Counted from the stretch's first letter, positions 36,157-50,330 are shown. The stretch is 64,000 bases of DNA from Blastomyces gilchristii SLH14081 (GCF_000003855.2 NW_003101664.1:1240878-1304877); one strand, 5' to 3'. The notes: generated by a model from the sequence alone, not told the origin. Numbers and translations are program-made.

Positions 36157-39100
36157 ATGACTGAAAGAACTAGAAACTTGTATACTTCAACCCCTGCAAA
36201 TCCTACTGCAGACACTCAGAAGCAGTCATCTGAATCATGAATAACTCTCATGAAAGAAGTCTCAGAGAACTTATCAATCACTCACAGAACATCATTCTCT
36301 GCATCTGTGACAGAGAAACTCTCAGAACTTATGAATGAATTAATCTCAGTGAAGAACATTCTTGAGTATCTCTCATAAAATCAAGCTATTTTTCTACAAG
36401 AAATGCTTACTGTCTGCAAACACTCTTGAACTGAGTCTCTAGACATGATCTTCAGAGATATCTGTGAACTGAAAAGAAACTTTCTTAAGCTGCAATCACT
36501 TAAGGCCATCTATTGAATCACAATCTATAAAAGCTTTTGTAAGTTTGTATTTGAAATTGACTCACAAGCCTGACTGTGTGACATGAAAGATAAAGAAGCT
36601 GTTATCTATGCAATGACAGGCCTCTATTACACTGAAGTTAAGAACTGGCTGAATTATCTAGAGAATGATTATAAGAGATCTTGATAATCTGTTCTCAAGA
36701 CCTATCTAGAGAATAAGTTAAGAGACTCTGTGAGCTGAACAGAGAACACCTGAGCTGTGATCATCAATATTAGAAAAAGAGATAAGAAATCTGATGAAGA
36801 CTACTTGTGACACTTCATGAAATTATGATGTGAATTGAGATCTGTGAAAACAGGGTCCTGGAACAAGATCTGAATGATGATATTTGTGAAGAGACTGAAT
36901 AAAGATATGCAGAACAAGCTCATTGAGTAAGACTCTAAGTTCTTGACTCTGAAGAAACTGATAACTCTCATTCATTACTTATGAATCACTGTGAGAGTCA
37001 CAGACTTATGAAGAGTGAATCATTGATCAGCTCTGCAAGGGCCAGGACAACAGAGAACAGATTTATCAGAAAAAGATGACAAGATACAGAGAGATTCATA
37101 TCTGACTGCTGAGCAGAGAGAGAGAGCTTCACAAGCTCTCATAAATAGAGTGTATAATAGAGAGATCAAGAAAAAGAGACTCTACTTCATCTATTCTAAA
37201 TCAGAACATCTCTATGCAAACTGTCTGAATAAATCAAAATAGGAATTTGAGAAGTTATAGACAGAGTCAGCAACAGCCTTCTTAAGGGCTCTGAAGCTGA
37301 TACCTGAATCTGTTACTTTCTTAATGAAAATGCTTGCTCATGAGAAGAGACTGTGCTGCAGTACTGCTGCTCTGCAAGCATGAGAAGCATTGATGAACTC
37401 AGGATCCCAGGTCACTGTGATGTCTCTAAAGCTTGTAGAGTGAATGAGCTGAAAGATGAAGACTGAGAATCTGCTCTTACAATAAGCAGAGTGTGAGAAC
37501 TCAGATCTGAGAACTAAGAGACTCATGAGAGTCATCTTTGAATTATAAGATCTCTCTGAAATCTGGAGAAGATTTGCAGAAACTGTGATTATTACAGACA
37601 TTATAGATGACATGTACTTAGAACTTACATGACTTCAAAGACACAATCTGTACATAGCTGTCTGTGAGTCAGGTTTATACTTCTGATCAGTGTTGACAGA
37701 CTTACTCACAGAGATAGAATCAGTTGATACTACAGAGTTAATTAGAGAAGACAAGCTCATCTATATAATGACTTTGTAAGTGTCTGAGAATCTTGCAGTC
37801 ATGAAAACTGAGCTTCAGATATCAGAGAAATACTGAGATCTCACAGAGATGTTCAGCTCAGTAAAGGCAGCTGAGCTTCTCTCTCATCATAAAAAGAATC
37901 TGATAATAGATTTGATAGAAGAGTAGAAACTCTTCTGAGAATCAATCTATAAGCTCTTTCATCATGAGACAGAGGTCTTATAAATCTATGTGAAGAAGAA
38001 TCTGAAGAATGACTTCATTCAATCTTCACAGACCTCTGTGAGAGCCTCTGTGATATTCATGAAGAAGAAGAATGAAGATCTCAGATTATGTGTAGACTAT
38101 TATAATCTGAACTTCAAGATAACAAAGAGCTGCTACTCTCTGTCTCTGATTGAGAATGTGATCAATCATCTCATAGAAGCTGTCATATTCATATAACTGA
38201 ATATGATCAATATATATACACAGCTGTGAATATGATCTGAGAATGAATAAAAGACTGTCTTTAGAACTGCACTGAGATTGTTTGAATATCTAGTGATATC
38301 TTTTAATCTGACTAATGTCTCTGTAGTATTTCAGTCTTTCATCAATAAAACACTTCATGTATATCTGAATGATGTGATGATGTACTTTACAAAGAAGAAA
38401 GAACACACTGAGTATATGTAAAGTGTGTTGAAGATCTTAGATGAGACAGAACTGTATGTTAAGCTTGCAAAGTACAACTTCAATGCTCACTGAATTAATT
38501 TCCTAGAATATGTAATCACTGTAGATGATATTCAGATGAAACCTTCATGAGTTGAGACTATTCTATCATGACTGAAGTTAACTAGTATTCACAAGATTCA
38601 GATCTTTCTGAGCTTTGTGAATTTCTATAGACAGTTTATCTTTGTGTTCATGAGAATCTTCTTGATTCTTACAGATATGCTGAAGAGTGAAAATAAGAAG
38701 AAGTCATTCTGTAAACAGAGAATGAAAAGATTGTTAAGAAGAGAGAACTGTGAGAACTTTCTTATCTCAGAAACTCATAAGATCTTTTACAAGATTGAAA
38801 CAGATATTCATGAATACAGTGATACTGTTTCACTTTGATCTCTTGCTCTTAATCAGATTGAAGACAGATATCTTCTTCTTTATGATTTCAGAAATAGTCT
38901 TATAACTACAGTTAAATGAGAACTGGGTTTCAGTGATCTTTTTCTCACAGAAGATGTAACCTGCAGAGATCAACTATAGCATTCATGATCAGAAGCTTCT
39001 TATAATAGTGAAATTCTTCTGTCACTGATATCACTACTTTGAGAGCCTTGTGACAGTGATTACTATTAGAACTGATTATGACAGCTTGTGATAGTTTACT

Positions 39101-41030
39101 TCAATCAAGAAACTCTCACAGTAGCAGATTCACTGAGCTCAGAGACTGAGTGAATTCTGATTCAAGATAGAATATATCAAGGAAACTAAGAACTCAGTGA
39201 ATGAACTCTCTCACAGGCCAGACTATGTTAAGAAGACCAGGATGACAGATATAGAGAGACTAGAGAAGACAGAAAAGCTTCACAGAATGCTTAAACTGAG
39301 TGTTGTAAAGAGATTGACTGAAGAGTCTCTTAATTCCCTGTGAGAGAAGAAGAGAAAGAGAGGAAAGAAGTCTGTATAACTACTCTCTATAACACTGAGA
39401 GTCAACACTCTGAAGATCTTTATGAGAATTCTTGAAGAGAGTATCTATAATCTGAAGAGTTTACAGGCTTTGAGAAGTGCTGTAGAAGACCTGATGTAAG
39501 AAGAAATAGAGTATAAGTCTTCATAAGATCTTCTATTCAGATTGTCTGAACTGCAACTGAAGAATGAATATGCTCAGTATATTTGAAAACTGCTCATAGC
39601 AGGGATCAATTCTGCAGAAATAAAGAATTAAAGAGACTTAAATAATCTCTTGTGAAGAGAGGACTGGATTTATGTGCCTGTGAATGAGTTTCTATGCATA
39701 GAACTTATTAAAAGGTATCATGACTCTTCTCTAGCAGGTCATTTTACAGATACTAGAACTCATGAGTTGCTTATAAGAAAATACTTCTGACTGAAGATAC
39801 AAGAACTTATAAAGAAGATAGTAGATTCTTACACTATTTGTCAGAATTCATGAGTAGTATGATTCAGATTATATAAAGAACTTACTCCTCTACTCATTCT
39901 GTGAGAACCTTGAAAACAGCTAGGAATGAATGCTCTTGTGAGTCTCTCTGAAAGTAAGAACATATATGATGTCTGCTTTGACAGTGTGCTGATGATAGTG
40001 AATTACTTTATTAAGATAGCACACTTTATACTCACCTGCAAGGACTTGAAGTCAAAGAATTTAACTTATATCTTCATCTGTGATGTGATTCAGTTGCATG
40101 AGTTATCTGTGAACATTGTCTCAGACAGAGAATCAATCTTTGTAGAAGAGTTCTGATCTGATCTGATAACTATACTGAAGATCTCATGAGATCTAAGCAC
40201 AGCTTTTCATCAACAGATAGATGAACAGACAGAATGTCTGATAAGTATATTGAAACAGTATCTGTGATGCTTTGTTAATTACAATCAGAATGACTGAGTG
40301 CATTGATTATCACTTACAAAGTTTGTGTATAACAACTCAAAGCATGTCAGCACAGATAAAATCCTCTTTGAGATGCTCACTAAGACTCATCTGCAGATGA
40401 TCTTGATGAATCTGCAAGAGTACACTATAGAGTGTGATGATGCCTGTGAACAGGCTGAGAGAATTCAGGAGATTCAGGAGAAAGCCTGTAAATTCTTGAG
40501 AAAGACCTAAGAGTATCAGAAGAGATACTATGACTTCAAGCATATTATAAAGAGTTTCAAGAAAGATGATAGAGTCTGACTAAGTCTAGAAAACATCATC
40601 ATGCAGAGATCTAGTAAGAAGCTGAATCTCTTATGAACAGAGTCTTATAAGATTGTAAAGAAAGTTAGCTTGCAGTTCTACAGATTGAAACTGTTATCTG
40701 AGTTATAAATATACAATGTTTTTCATGTCTCTTTACTCTACAAATATAAGAAATTCTCAGAAGAGAATTCTGTGACTCATCACTCTATTCATGAAGTACT
40801 AGAGAGTGAAAGAGAATATCAGATCAAAGAAATTGTTAACTCAGAGAAGTGAGATTATAAGCTCTGATTCAAGGTTCAGTGATAAGAATATTCTGACAAG
40901 ATGAATGAGTTCACTTAAGAATTATCTGAGCAGATAAGACATCTGCAGAAGCTGAGACATGACTTTCATACTATGAATTCTGATAAGTCAGAATAATGTG
41001 ATCTTTGCTAAGAACCTAGTTATGATAAAG
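36157..41030 (+). pseudogene. Gypsy-A gag-pol, copy 3
   Basis: Same domain order as copy 2, starting at the ATG at 36157. The zinc knuckle (about 37188-37230) has lost a Cys. The stretch 37990-38196 is an intact reverse transcriptase segment (LRLCVDYYNLNFKI). At about 38359-38372 it lacks 24 bp present in copy 2, fusing HVYLN to DVMMY, between two copies of TATATCTGAAT. The frame moves by one base between 38838 and 39926 because of an indel near 38790. Integrase is clear at 39926-40156. Confidence 0.88.
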
Positions 41031-42816
41031 ACATTAACACTGTCATTTATGAATTCTAGTCTATAAGATGATGAGTTTCTACTGAGATGAACAGTCTGCA
41101 GTGTATACAAGAGAAGAAGAAATCATATTCTCATTAAAGTTAAAAAACAGAAAATAAACAGGGCTGTGAACACAATTTAGAGATCAACAAAGAAAAAACA
41201 AAGAAAATCCACACTCACATTCTCAATCTTCTCACAACTATTAATTTCTCTCTTCAAAGAAGCAGAGAGTATTATATCTGTGATACAGACAATTGTTGCA
41301 TTTGATGTGAAGACTGTCAGAAATGCACAGACTTCAGAGAAGCTGAACATCAGAGTGTGTGTAGTTGTAGCAGAGTCTTGAAGACTAATCATCTGCATAT
41401 ATAATCAGATACTTCTTACAAAGCTGTGTCTGCTCTCTCAGTTATGCTGAAGTATTCAGCCTGGAAATAATGAGAATATGAAGAGAAAGCTCATCTGCTC
41501 AGACTAACTCTTATCATGAATTCATGATATTCACATTGTCTTAATTACTCAGATTTTGCAGATACCTGAAGACTTATCTTTTATTAACAATGAAATTACA
41601 GAAATGTGCTGCAGTGTGAGAATCATTGATAGAAAATCTAGACATATTCACATATGTCTGATCAGAGATTGTGTGAGCAGGGAAGAGATAATCATAGGTC
41701 TGCAGGGCTGTAGAAGACACTGATAACACTAGAAGCTTCACAAGAACTGTCAGCTAGAATCTGTAAGAAATTACTTATAAGAAGACTTACAGCAAAGAGA
41801 AAGACTGCACTGCTTGAAGTCAGAGACTGATCTGAGAAAGATAGAAGATTAGCTGTTAGTCTGAAGATTGAGTGCAGTGGCAGGGCTGAAAGAGATGAAG
41901 ATGCAGTTGTAAGTGATGATGTCTCTGCTTCATCAGCCAGTAAAAAGTGATCAGAGAAGTTGTGAGAACACTCATAAGAAGCTCAGCAGTGACCAGACAT
42001 TATTTGTGAAGAGATTGAAATTGAAAAAAATTTTTATTCTTGAGAAGTTCTTGAATTAATATACAGATATTATCAGAAACACTCTCTCTCTATTATCTGA
42101 GTGAAAACACTTCACAGATGAATGAGAATACTCACAGTTTGTAAGAATAAGAGCTGTTATAGAAAAAGAAAAAAGAAGATGAAGTTCTGCAGACAGATCT
42201 GGGATATTTATACTACTCTAGAGAGGTTTACTTACACTATGAGTGATTCTGTGAAACAGTCAGATCACTTCAGTAAACAAGAGTGATTATGAATTACAGA
42301 TCTGAATCTTTCTATGTGACTATAAAGAATGATTGTAGACTGTGAACATCTTGATTCTATAATTCTACAGAGTTAATGAAAGAATGAAAAATTCCTCATA
42401 ATTCTACAGTGTTAAAGAATAATGATTTGTGAGAATGAGTGAAAGATTAACTTACAAATATTTCTCTTTGATGAGAGTGATCTCACAGAGAGTGATTCAT
42501 CTGTAAGATGAATCTGTGTGATGATCACATAAGAATCTCATGAAAATAATTGAGAGTTAACTGAAACTCTTCTGTATGAAAGGTATGAGATGAATCTGTG
42601 TGATAGTCAGAGAAGAATCTGTAGATTATAAAGAATCTTATAAAATAAGAAACTGAGTGACAGACTCTTTTCTCTTTATAATAACAAGGGATTTTTCCTC
42701 ACTGAGGTTTTTTATAGATGTGAAGGGTTTTTAGTGAGTATCACTGCAGTGCTGAGCTGACTATGAAGTCACTCAGTGAAAGGCTTCACAGATGAAGCCT
42801 TAGAGAGAGAGGGGTA
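41031..42816 (+). other. Gypsy-A post-pol region, copy 3
   Basis: Equivalent to 29001-30791 of copy 2, with scattered C-to-T and G-to-A differences. A 73-codon antisense stretch (41398-41177) mirrors one in copy 2 (29367-29152). Ends with a purine-rich run before the 3' LTR. Confidence 0.5.
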
Positions 42817-43074
42817 TGTAAGAAATCTCACTTCTTGTGAATTCTTTACCTCTATTTCTATCTCTCATGTAATTAATAGAGCTAGCGGCCCTTGGCTACA
42901 CACAACTATATAGACTGGAGTTCACGAATACTATTCATAGCTCAGCTTGAATGTTATTATACATTTGACCTCTACATTTTATCTTCCTATCACAAATACT
43001 TCTAGTAGTTAACAGTACATATCACGCCAAGCTGCAAATACCTGAATAATCGCCTGCGAGCACTTATTCTTACA
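42817..43074 (+). repeat. 3' LTR of gypsy-A copy 3
   Basis: 258 bp. The inner start reads AAATCTCACTTCTTGTGAAT (mutated) and the outer end ATCGCCTGCGAGCAC (preserved). The TSD TCTTA follows. Confidence 0.93.
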
Positions 43075-43413
43075 TCTTATCATATTTTTCAAATGAGACC
43101 ATGATTTCCACTTCTCAATTCAAATTATTTTTATTGCTTTAAATGACTTTAAATCTCATTTGAGTATTATCAAAAAGCATTACTTTTTAAAAAATTAAAA
43201 ATAGTCTAAAAAAAACCTTAAAATTTCTAAAAATAGTAACTTTATGCCAAGAATGAGACTAAATAAGATTAAATGAAATCACTTTCTCATTTTTTTCAAG
43301 TCATGGTTTCATTTTAAGATCTGATATATAGTCACTTTACATGTTTTTTTGATAGTCAGTCCCAGCGGGATTCACGCCAAGAAATGTATGGGATCAGATC
43401 AAATGAGACTAAA

Positions 43414-43957
43414 TATAACATAGCGGAACTGAAGCGGTGGCTAGTCAGCGGTGTCACATAGAGGTAGTTGTTAAGAAGCTGTATGAGTGAGCTTGACTAT
43501 CTTGCTTGAATAGTGAGCTCATAGGCTACAGAGTTATTGTGAGAATATCACAGATATGATACTTAGTATACTAAGAAAATTGTATGAGACATACAGTAAC
43601 TCTTATATATATTTTAGTAGATGAAAAAACAAATCACTGACTTCTTTGATAAGAAGTCAGTATCTAGCTATTTTATATAAACAATGAGTGAATACTCTTC
43701 TTTCATTTCATAAGTGTGAATAGCTGAAGTAATACCTCAGTAACATCTCATTGTCAAGAAAGAGTAATTTACTGACCTTATATAGAAGTGAGATTCTCAT
43801 ATTCATCAATCAGATCTTTCTATAATACATCTGAATAATGTCATAGAGTGATTAAAAATCAGTTCAGACAGTCTGCAGAATGAATAAAATCATTCATATG
43901 AAAGTAATAAGCTGTGTAAAACTGCAACAGAGTCTTGACATAGCTAAGAGTATGACA
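43414..43957 (-). repeat. 3' LTR of gypsy-C (left on the plus strand)
   Basis: 544 bp, aligned without gaps to 50638-51181. The outer 70 bp keep TAGCGGAACTGAAGCGGTGG and TCAGCGGTGTCAC; the inner part is strongly depleted of CC, GG and CG. Confidence 0.93.
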
Positions 43958-45790
43958 ATGCTCTTTTCTTTAAGAATATAGTCTCTATACTCTCAAGATT
44001 ACTGGATTAGAAATTATCTTTATTATATAGTAATAATTGTCAACTGATTAACAGTGTATATACTGCATGTGATACAAAGAAATAGATGATTTTTTCTACT
44101 GACTGTGTAGATCTTTCTTTACTCATCTTCATTTAAATTAAATATGTGATAAGTGAGTTTCTTATATATCAATTTAGAATATAAAAAATATAGTTAACAA
44201 GTGACTTACAGATCTCTTATTATATTTCATTTTATATATAAAATTCTCTGTAAAAGTGATGTATTTTAGAGATAAAGTTAACAGTAGTAATAGAATTTTT
44301 TGAAAAGATCTCTCTCTCTGTGAAATATTTTTCTTTCTCTCTCTCTTCAATTGTAATAGTAAGTGTATGAAAGTATTGTTCTTGAAGAATAATAAAGAAC
44401 TTATTCTGATGTTTTCTAGTGAGTAAACATCTTCATGATGTGGCTGCAGCCTCTGTGGCTATTAAGAAAGTCAGGTTGAAGACAGAGACAGTGGCATCAA
44501 TGAGCTGCAGAAGCATCACTTTCATTGCCACATCTTCTTCTTCTTCTATATCTCTTATGGCTGTGGTGATAGTCACTGTGCCTTGCAGTGAGATGTTGTC
44601 TCTTCTGCTGATCAGTTTGTCTGTGTTCAGTTCTTTCTCTGCCTTTCTCTTCACTGTTGCAATGCCACTTCTTCTCTCAATCAACATGATAGCATATGAC
44701 CTCATGTGATCATTTGAAGAGAACCTCAGAGAGAGCTTGATTCTGAAAACAGTGACTCTGAGAAGCTTAATCTGTAGTTTCTCTCTCACAGCATATCTGA
44801 GCTCTGCTTGAGATGCTGTTAAGTTAAGTCTGCAGAGTCTCATGATTTCTTTATCTTCTCTCTGTGAAAAGGCTTCAGTGCAGTCTCTGACTGATACTGC
44901 TACTTATCTGCACTATGTCAAGCAGCTGAAGAAGAAGAAGATCTTATATACTCACTTCTTCTTTCACTTCTGTTATTTCTGTTACATCTGTAACAATAAC
45001 TCCTGTCTCTCTGTAAGTATTATCTTACAGAAAGACATTGTGTCAGCTCTGATAAGAAGTCTAGATGCTTAAGCAGTACAGAGCAAGAGTCTCAGAGCTT
45101 CAAGTGTTAATAAATTCTGTCAAGACTGAGAAGATCTCTCTTACTCATCTGTAAAAGAAGATGAAAGCATGAGTCTCTAAGATGAAAAAACATCTCAGAA
45201 TAACTGATCTCAAGAAGAGATCAGTTAGTATCACTGTTGAAAGTATCACAGAGATTAATCACTGATTGAAGAGAATCTCACTTCAATTAAAGCAGATGAC
45301 TGAGATGCTTTGTAAGTTGATAAGTTAATATTTTATGTATTTCTCATGCTCTTCTGCAGTGTCACAGCACTAACTTCTCAACAGACAAAGATATCAGTGC
45401 TGAAGACTTCAATGATGAAGAATGAGTTTAATGAGAGTATGATTGTTAATAAGTAGATTCTGAAATTCCCTCTTTTTACTTTTTCAGCAGGCTGCAGCTT
45501 TATTAGATTAGCAGTAGTCTGTGAGTTAATAATATTAATCTTTTTATTGATTTCAAATATCTCTTTTCTTTAATCACTTCAGAAATGTTACACTTGTGTA
45601 GTCTTATTAAACTTCTAAAAAACTCTTTGAGAGAAAATAGAACAAGAGTGTTATAGAGTCTATAAGACATTAGCTCATCATTATAAAATCATCTCTAAAA
45701 AATTCTTTAAGAAAAATGAGAAGTCTTAAGCAGTATTTCTTACTCAACATCTCTGATATGTAATGAGATAATCTCTACTAGCTGTCTCAT
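43958..45790. other. Gypsy-C post-pol region with candidate genes on both strands
   Basis: Minus (sense) strand: a 136-codon open stretch 44843-44433, open further upstream to about 44890, with an acidic run (RDIEEEEDVAMK) and no TGA stops. Plus strand: open stretches 44419-44709 and 44842-45072, and a coiled-coil-like segment around 45060-45320 (KKHLRITDLKKRSVSITVES, LQLKQMTEML) followed by what looks like an intron (GTAAGT at 45314 to CTGCAG at about 45360). The part 44410-44850 has more GG/CC steps than its surroundings. No family is recognised and the coding strand is unresolved. Confidence 0.45.
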
Positions 45791-45799
45791 AGCTTGCAA

Positions 45800-48700
45800 T
45801 CTCTTTCTCAGTATTTTTCAAATATTTAAGCAGTTTTCATAAATTCTCTGATAATGAATATTCTTCTTATTTCACAAGATATTAAAGCTTACTATAATAT
45901 GTTCACTTATTCAATATTTTCTTCATAAGATATTCAGTATTGTTCTCTATCTTGATATTATTCAGCTGAGACAGCTTTATTTTAGAGTATTACTTATAAA
46001 GCTTTAAATAGAAAATGTGATAAACAGAATGAATTGATTTTAATTCTGTAAGTAATTTCAACTTATATGTCTGCTTACTTATCATTCTTATTACTGAGAA
46101 AGATTCTAGTCACTGCTTACTAAGCTTCTTATATAATCTTGTTATCTTAATATTCTTTGCTGAAAGTAGTACTTGATTCTCTATCAAGAACTTCATTAAA
46201 AGATGTTTTCAATTATAGTATTTTATCTACTACTTCTGAGTGTAGTGAATGCTTTTCACTGTCTTTTCATAAATTTTATTTAAAAGTTTCAATCTCACTT
46301 TTACTTCTAACACTGAGAAATACTCTGTTCTCTGTATCTGTCTAATATTCTGACTGTCTATTTCTCTCTTTGAAACATCATTCACAATGTCACTGAGTAA
46401 TAAAGAATTATATTCATAATAAGTATAAAAAGAAGATATCTTTAAGATTGCATTCTTTGCATTGTTATATATGAATTCAGTAGTCAGAAGATGTTTTAGT
46501 CAATTATTCTGATAATATAAATAGAATACTTGAAGATGCTGTTCTAGTGTCTGATTCTGATGTTCAGTCTGATTATCTGTCTGTGAATAAAATGTAATAC
46601 TGAGAAGACATCTTATTATAAGATAATAGTAAAAAGTCAATCAGTATTTACTGATGAAGAGAGATTCTTGATCTATTATCAATGATTTTAAAGCACTGTG
46701 ATTACAAATAATGATATCTAAAAACAGGTCAGTCAATTCAGAGGCTTTAATCTTTTTATAAGTAGAAATATATCTGATTATCTTTATGAAGTAGTTAATA
46801 ATAACTAAAATTGAGTTATATTCTTTAACTCTTGTCAACTTCAGTAGATCAACTATGAAATTCATTGATAGATTCTGTCATAAGTTCTTTGAAATAGACA
46901 GTGATACTCACTTACTGTATTACTTATACTGCAGAATGTTTATTCTTTAACAGATATTATAAGTCTTAATATACTCTTTAACATCTGTCTGAAGCTTGTC
47001 TTAAATATATTTATATTTTAGAAGCTTCTCAGTCTTCTCTAACTCAAAGTGTCTCACATGAGAATTATTATAATAAATTCTCAATAACTCCTGATACATC
47101 ACTCTACTATAAGAGATGAAGACTGAACTATTCAGCAGTAGAAGTTCATATTCTTCTAGTTATCAGTGACTTGATTTCTTAGTGACACTGCCCTGCTNNN
47201 NNNNNNNNNNNNNNNNNNNNNNNNNNNNNNNNNNNNNNNNNNNNNNNNNNNNNNNNNNNNNNNNNNNNNNNNNNNNNNNNNNNNNNNNNNNNNNNNNNNN
47301 NNNNNNNNNNNNNNNNNNNNNNNNNNNNNNNNNNNNNNNNNNNNAGCTTATAATTTTCAGTGTCAGTTCTCGCAGAGATCTGAGTATCTTTCATCTGCTT
47401 TACTGAGTAAGCAGCTGCCTTTCTGATACTGTTCTGAGCTTTAGAGAATCTCAATTCTCTGTAGTCAGCTTCTTCTACAGTGATGACAGAGATTCTTTTA
47501 TAGAATTCTTCTTCACATTAATAATATTATAATTCAGTTATTTAGACAGTGTGTTGATGAGATTAAGCTGATCTGAATAATATTAAATATAGAAATCATA
47601 CTCTGAAAGCAGCTTCACTCATCTGACTTAATATTCTGTTAAGCTCTTTATTATCAAGAAGTAATGCAGATTTGCATAATCAGTGAGAACTTGCACTGAG
47701 TACTTACTACTCTGAAGATAATGTTATTAGATCTTAAAGAATTTAACAATTACTAACATCTTCTGATCATGAGTATTATATCTTCTCTGTGTGAGTGATA
47801 ACTTCTTAAAGAAGAAGATCACTGATCTTTATTCACAGTATCTTATAGACTCTGTGAAAAAGTCTTCTTTCACAGATAATTCATTATCTATTTTCTCAGA
47901 GATAATTATTCTCTGATTCTTTCAATGTTGAAAGATCTTTAATATCAACTGTGAAAAGATTTCATAGATCTTATTTCTGAATGTATCAGTCTTACACTGA
48001 CTGAGTAAGTCAGAGTCAAAGTAATTCAGTATTATAATATCTATGAAAGCTTATTTCAATTCTGCAAACATCTACACAGTATCTTGAATAAGAATAAATG
48101 ATTCTGTTTTTCTGTCTTTTATACTTCTCTTTAACAGATCTGTAAGAAGAGCAGTAATTCATGAATATATATAAAGGAATTATCTGTAGAAATTCACAAA
48201 TTCTAGAAATATCTATATCTCACAGTACATCTGCAGTGCTGATCAGTTCTCAATGACAGAGACTCAGCTTCTATTTATTGAAATGCTGTTCATCTCAATA
48301 ATATAATCTAAGAAATCAATCTCCTGCATGTAGAATGAGCATTTTTCAGTGTTTATATAGAGTTAATACTGTCTCAAGTGACTCAATACTTCTCAAACAT
48401 GAGTATCATACTCTTTCTCTGATTTCAAGAAGATTAAAATGTCATTCAGATGTACTATGTAGAAGACATTGACAAGATCTCACAGTATCTCATTTATATA
48501 GATCTGAGAGATGACTGAAGTGTTATAAAGATTAAAAGATAAAACAAGATATTCAAAATTACTGCACTTAGTATAAAAAGTCATTTTTCAAATGTTGTCT
48601 TTATTAACTCTGATTCTATGATAGATATTCTGTATATTAATCTTTGAGAACATCTTTGCTTCAGATAATCAATCAATCATCTTATTAATCAATAATAATG

Positions 48701-49480
48701 AATAGTGATTCTTAACTATCATTTTATTGAGACCTCTGTAGTCTATACATAGATATAGTCTATCATTCTTCTTGAGTATAAAGAGTATAGATGTCTCTGC
48801 TGAACTCTTTGATAAATGTATTCAGTTCTTTGATTATACTTCTTTAAGATATTTATACAGAACATTCAATTTCTTTACAGACAAGTTATAAAAAGATCTG
48901 TATAATATTATTATACTGTCTTCAAGATAAATCTTATATTATATCTTGATATTAGAAAACTTCACTACTTCTCTTTCTAAAAAGATATTCTTAAAATCTG
49001 TAAAGAGATGTTGTGTACATTCATCTTCAATAACAGATACTGCTGCTAATCTTGCAGTGAGAGTGATGACTTCTTCATCTATTCTTAAGTCTTAATTATC
49101 TACTATACAGTATATCAACTCAATCTTTTTCTCAAGATTCTTTTAATAAAACTCTTCAGATTTCTCTATCACTGTCTCTTCATTAGTAAGGTGATACTGA
49201 CACCTGAATGACTCAGTCAATGAGAGGATTGTTTTCTCTCAATTACAGAAGATCTAGAATGACATTCTCATCTATGATATTAACTATATGAAGAAGCAGA
49301 CTGCTCTTCTTAAAGATTTCTTCTGAGTCTGTGATCACATACTTTGCTTAGATTATGTTAAAATAGTGATATTTCATTCTATTAGTAAATTTTATATGAT
49401 CTGACAGATCTATCTTCTTTCAATTCTTTATTAAAGAAAAGGAATAGAATATGAAGTTAGTATTTATCTCAGAGTTGAGT
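45800..49480 (-). pseudogene. Gypsy-C pol
   Basis: On the minus strand, in order: protease-like region (about 49450-49250), reverse transcriptase (about 48800-48370; DRLYLCIDYRGLN, FEYLVLSFNLYNTS, HLNDILIFLKS at the YxDD site), RNase H (about 48050-47500, including the gap), integrase core (46865-46641; MNFIVDLLKLT, IIDQESLF) and chromodomain (about 45960-45800; YLMKKILN...YLVK with a TGA for Trp, then EEYSLSENL). A chromodomain on integrase directs insertion to heterochromatin in related elements. TGA stops dominate. Confidence 0.87.
47198..47344. other. Assembly gap (147 N)
   Basis: A run of undetermined bases within gypsy-C pol. Open frames reported across it are artefacts. Confidence 1.
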
Positions 49481-49559
49481 AGATATCTCACTGATATCTT
49501 CTTATTTAAGATATGCATTGTGATTATAACATGAACTTAGAGATGTAAGAATTGTCAAT

Positions 49560-50330
49560 TCTTTTCTTTCTCTTCTTTATCTTCTACAGATATGTTTGCT
49601 AGAAGAGAAGTTAACTTTGAGAAGATATCTTCTCAGTTTCTTCTCTTCTTCAGCTTCTTACAATCACTGATATAGTAATTACCAACTCTGCAGTTGAAAC
49701 AGAGATCTTTATCAAATCTTTTTTAATATTTCTTCACAGTGAGTGAAGAATCAGAATACTTGAAATTCTTCTTTACTTTCTCTACACTGAAGCTATCACA
49801 GTACTGTTTATATTCTATCATAAATTACTTAGAAGAGGTCTTATTAATCTTTTTCTCAGAGAATTGATTATTTAAATAGATTCAGAAAGTCAGATTGACA
49901 AGCTCAGTATAATTAATTAATAAACTCTGATATTATAATATTATTATTCACATCTTATAAGTCAGCTTTATAAGATAAAGCTGTGTTTTTAATTAATTCA
50001 AATTATTAGTTAATTTCTCTCAATATTCTTCAAATCTTGCATTGAAATTGAAAGAATTCTTATTATCTTATTAATATAATGAGTTAAACTACTATATTAC
50101 TGTGAAGCTGCAGTTGCAGTGATCTTTGATTTAATTCAGTAGAAAGTTCTTGAATTCTTCTTAAGTTATAATAGTATTAATACACTCAAGCTCTCTCTTC
50201 TTAATAACTCAAGTAGTTGCAGAGATGTCTTTAAGAAGGTTGACAGTGTATATTACTTATATCTCATAAGTATTATACTGACTCAGATTAAGATGGAATT
50301 TTCATTCAAGAAAATAGACAAAGCTGTGAA
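49560..50330 (-). pseudogene. Gypsy-C gag
   Basis: The minus strand near 49705-49650 reads DLCFNCRVGNYYISDCKK, a C-x2-C-x4-Y-x4-C knuckle whose His has become Tyr by a C-to-T change. Upstream to about 50330 lies a degraded gag-like frame with many stops. It precedes pol in the expected order. Exact start not determined. Confidence 0.7.

Larger units (their letters stand above)
35867..43074 (+). mobile_element. Gypsy-A copy 3, full length (7208 bp)
   Basis: LTRs at 35867-36124 and 42817-43074 (258 bp each) and TSD TCTTA (35862-35866, 43075-43079). Collinear with copy 2 throughout, with a 24-bp deletion at the reverse transcriptase active site and at least one single-base indel in the RNase H region. 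Outer LTR ends keep CCCGCTTCTTGCGG (left) and CACGCCAAGC...ATCGCCTGCGAG (right). Confidence 0.94.

Noticed and set aside
47179..47454. ORFs crossing 47198-47344
   Set aside because: They are created by the run of N in an assembly gap.
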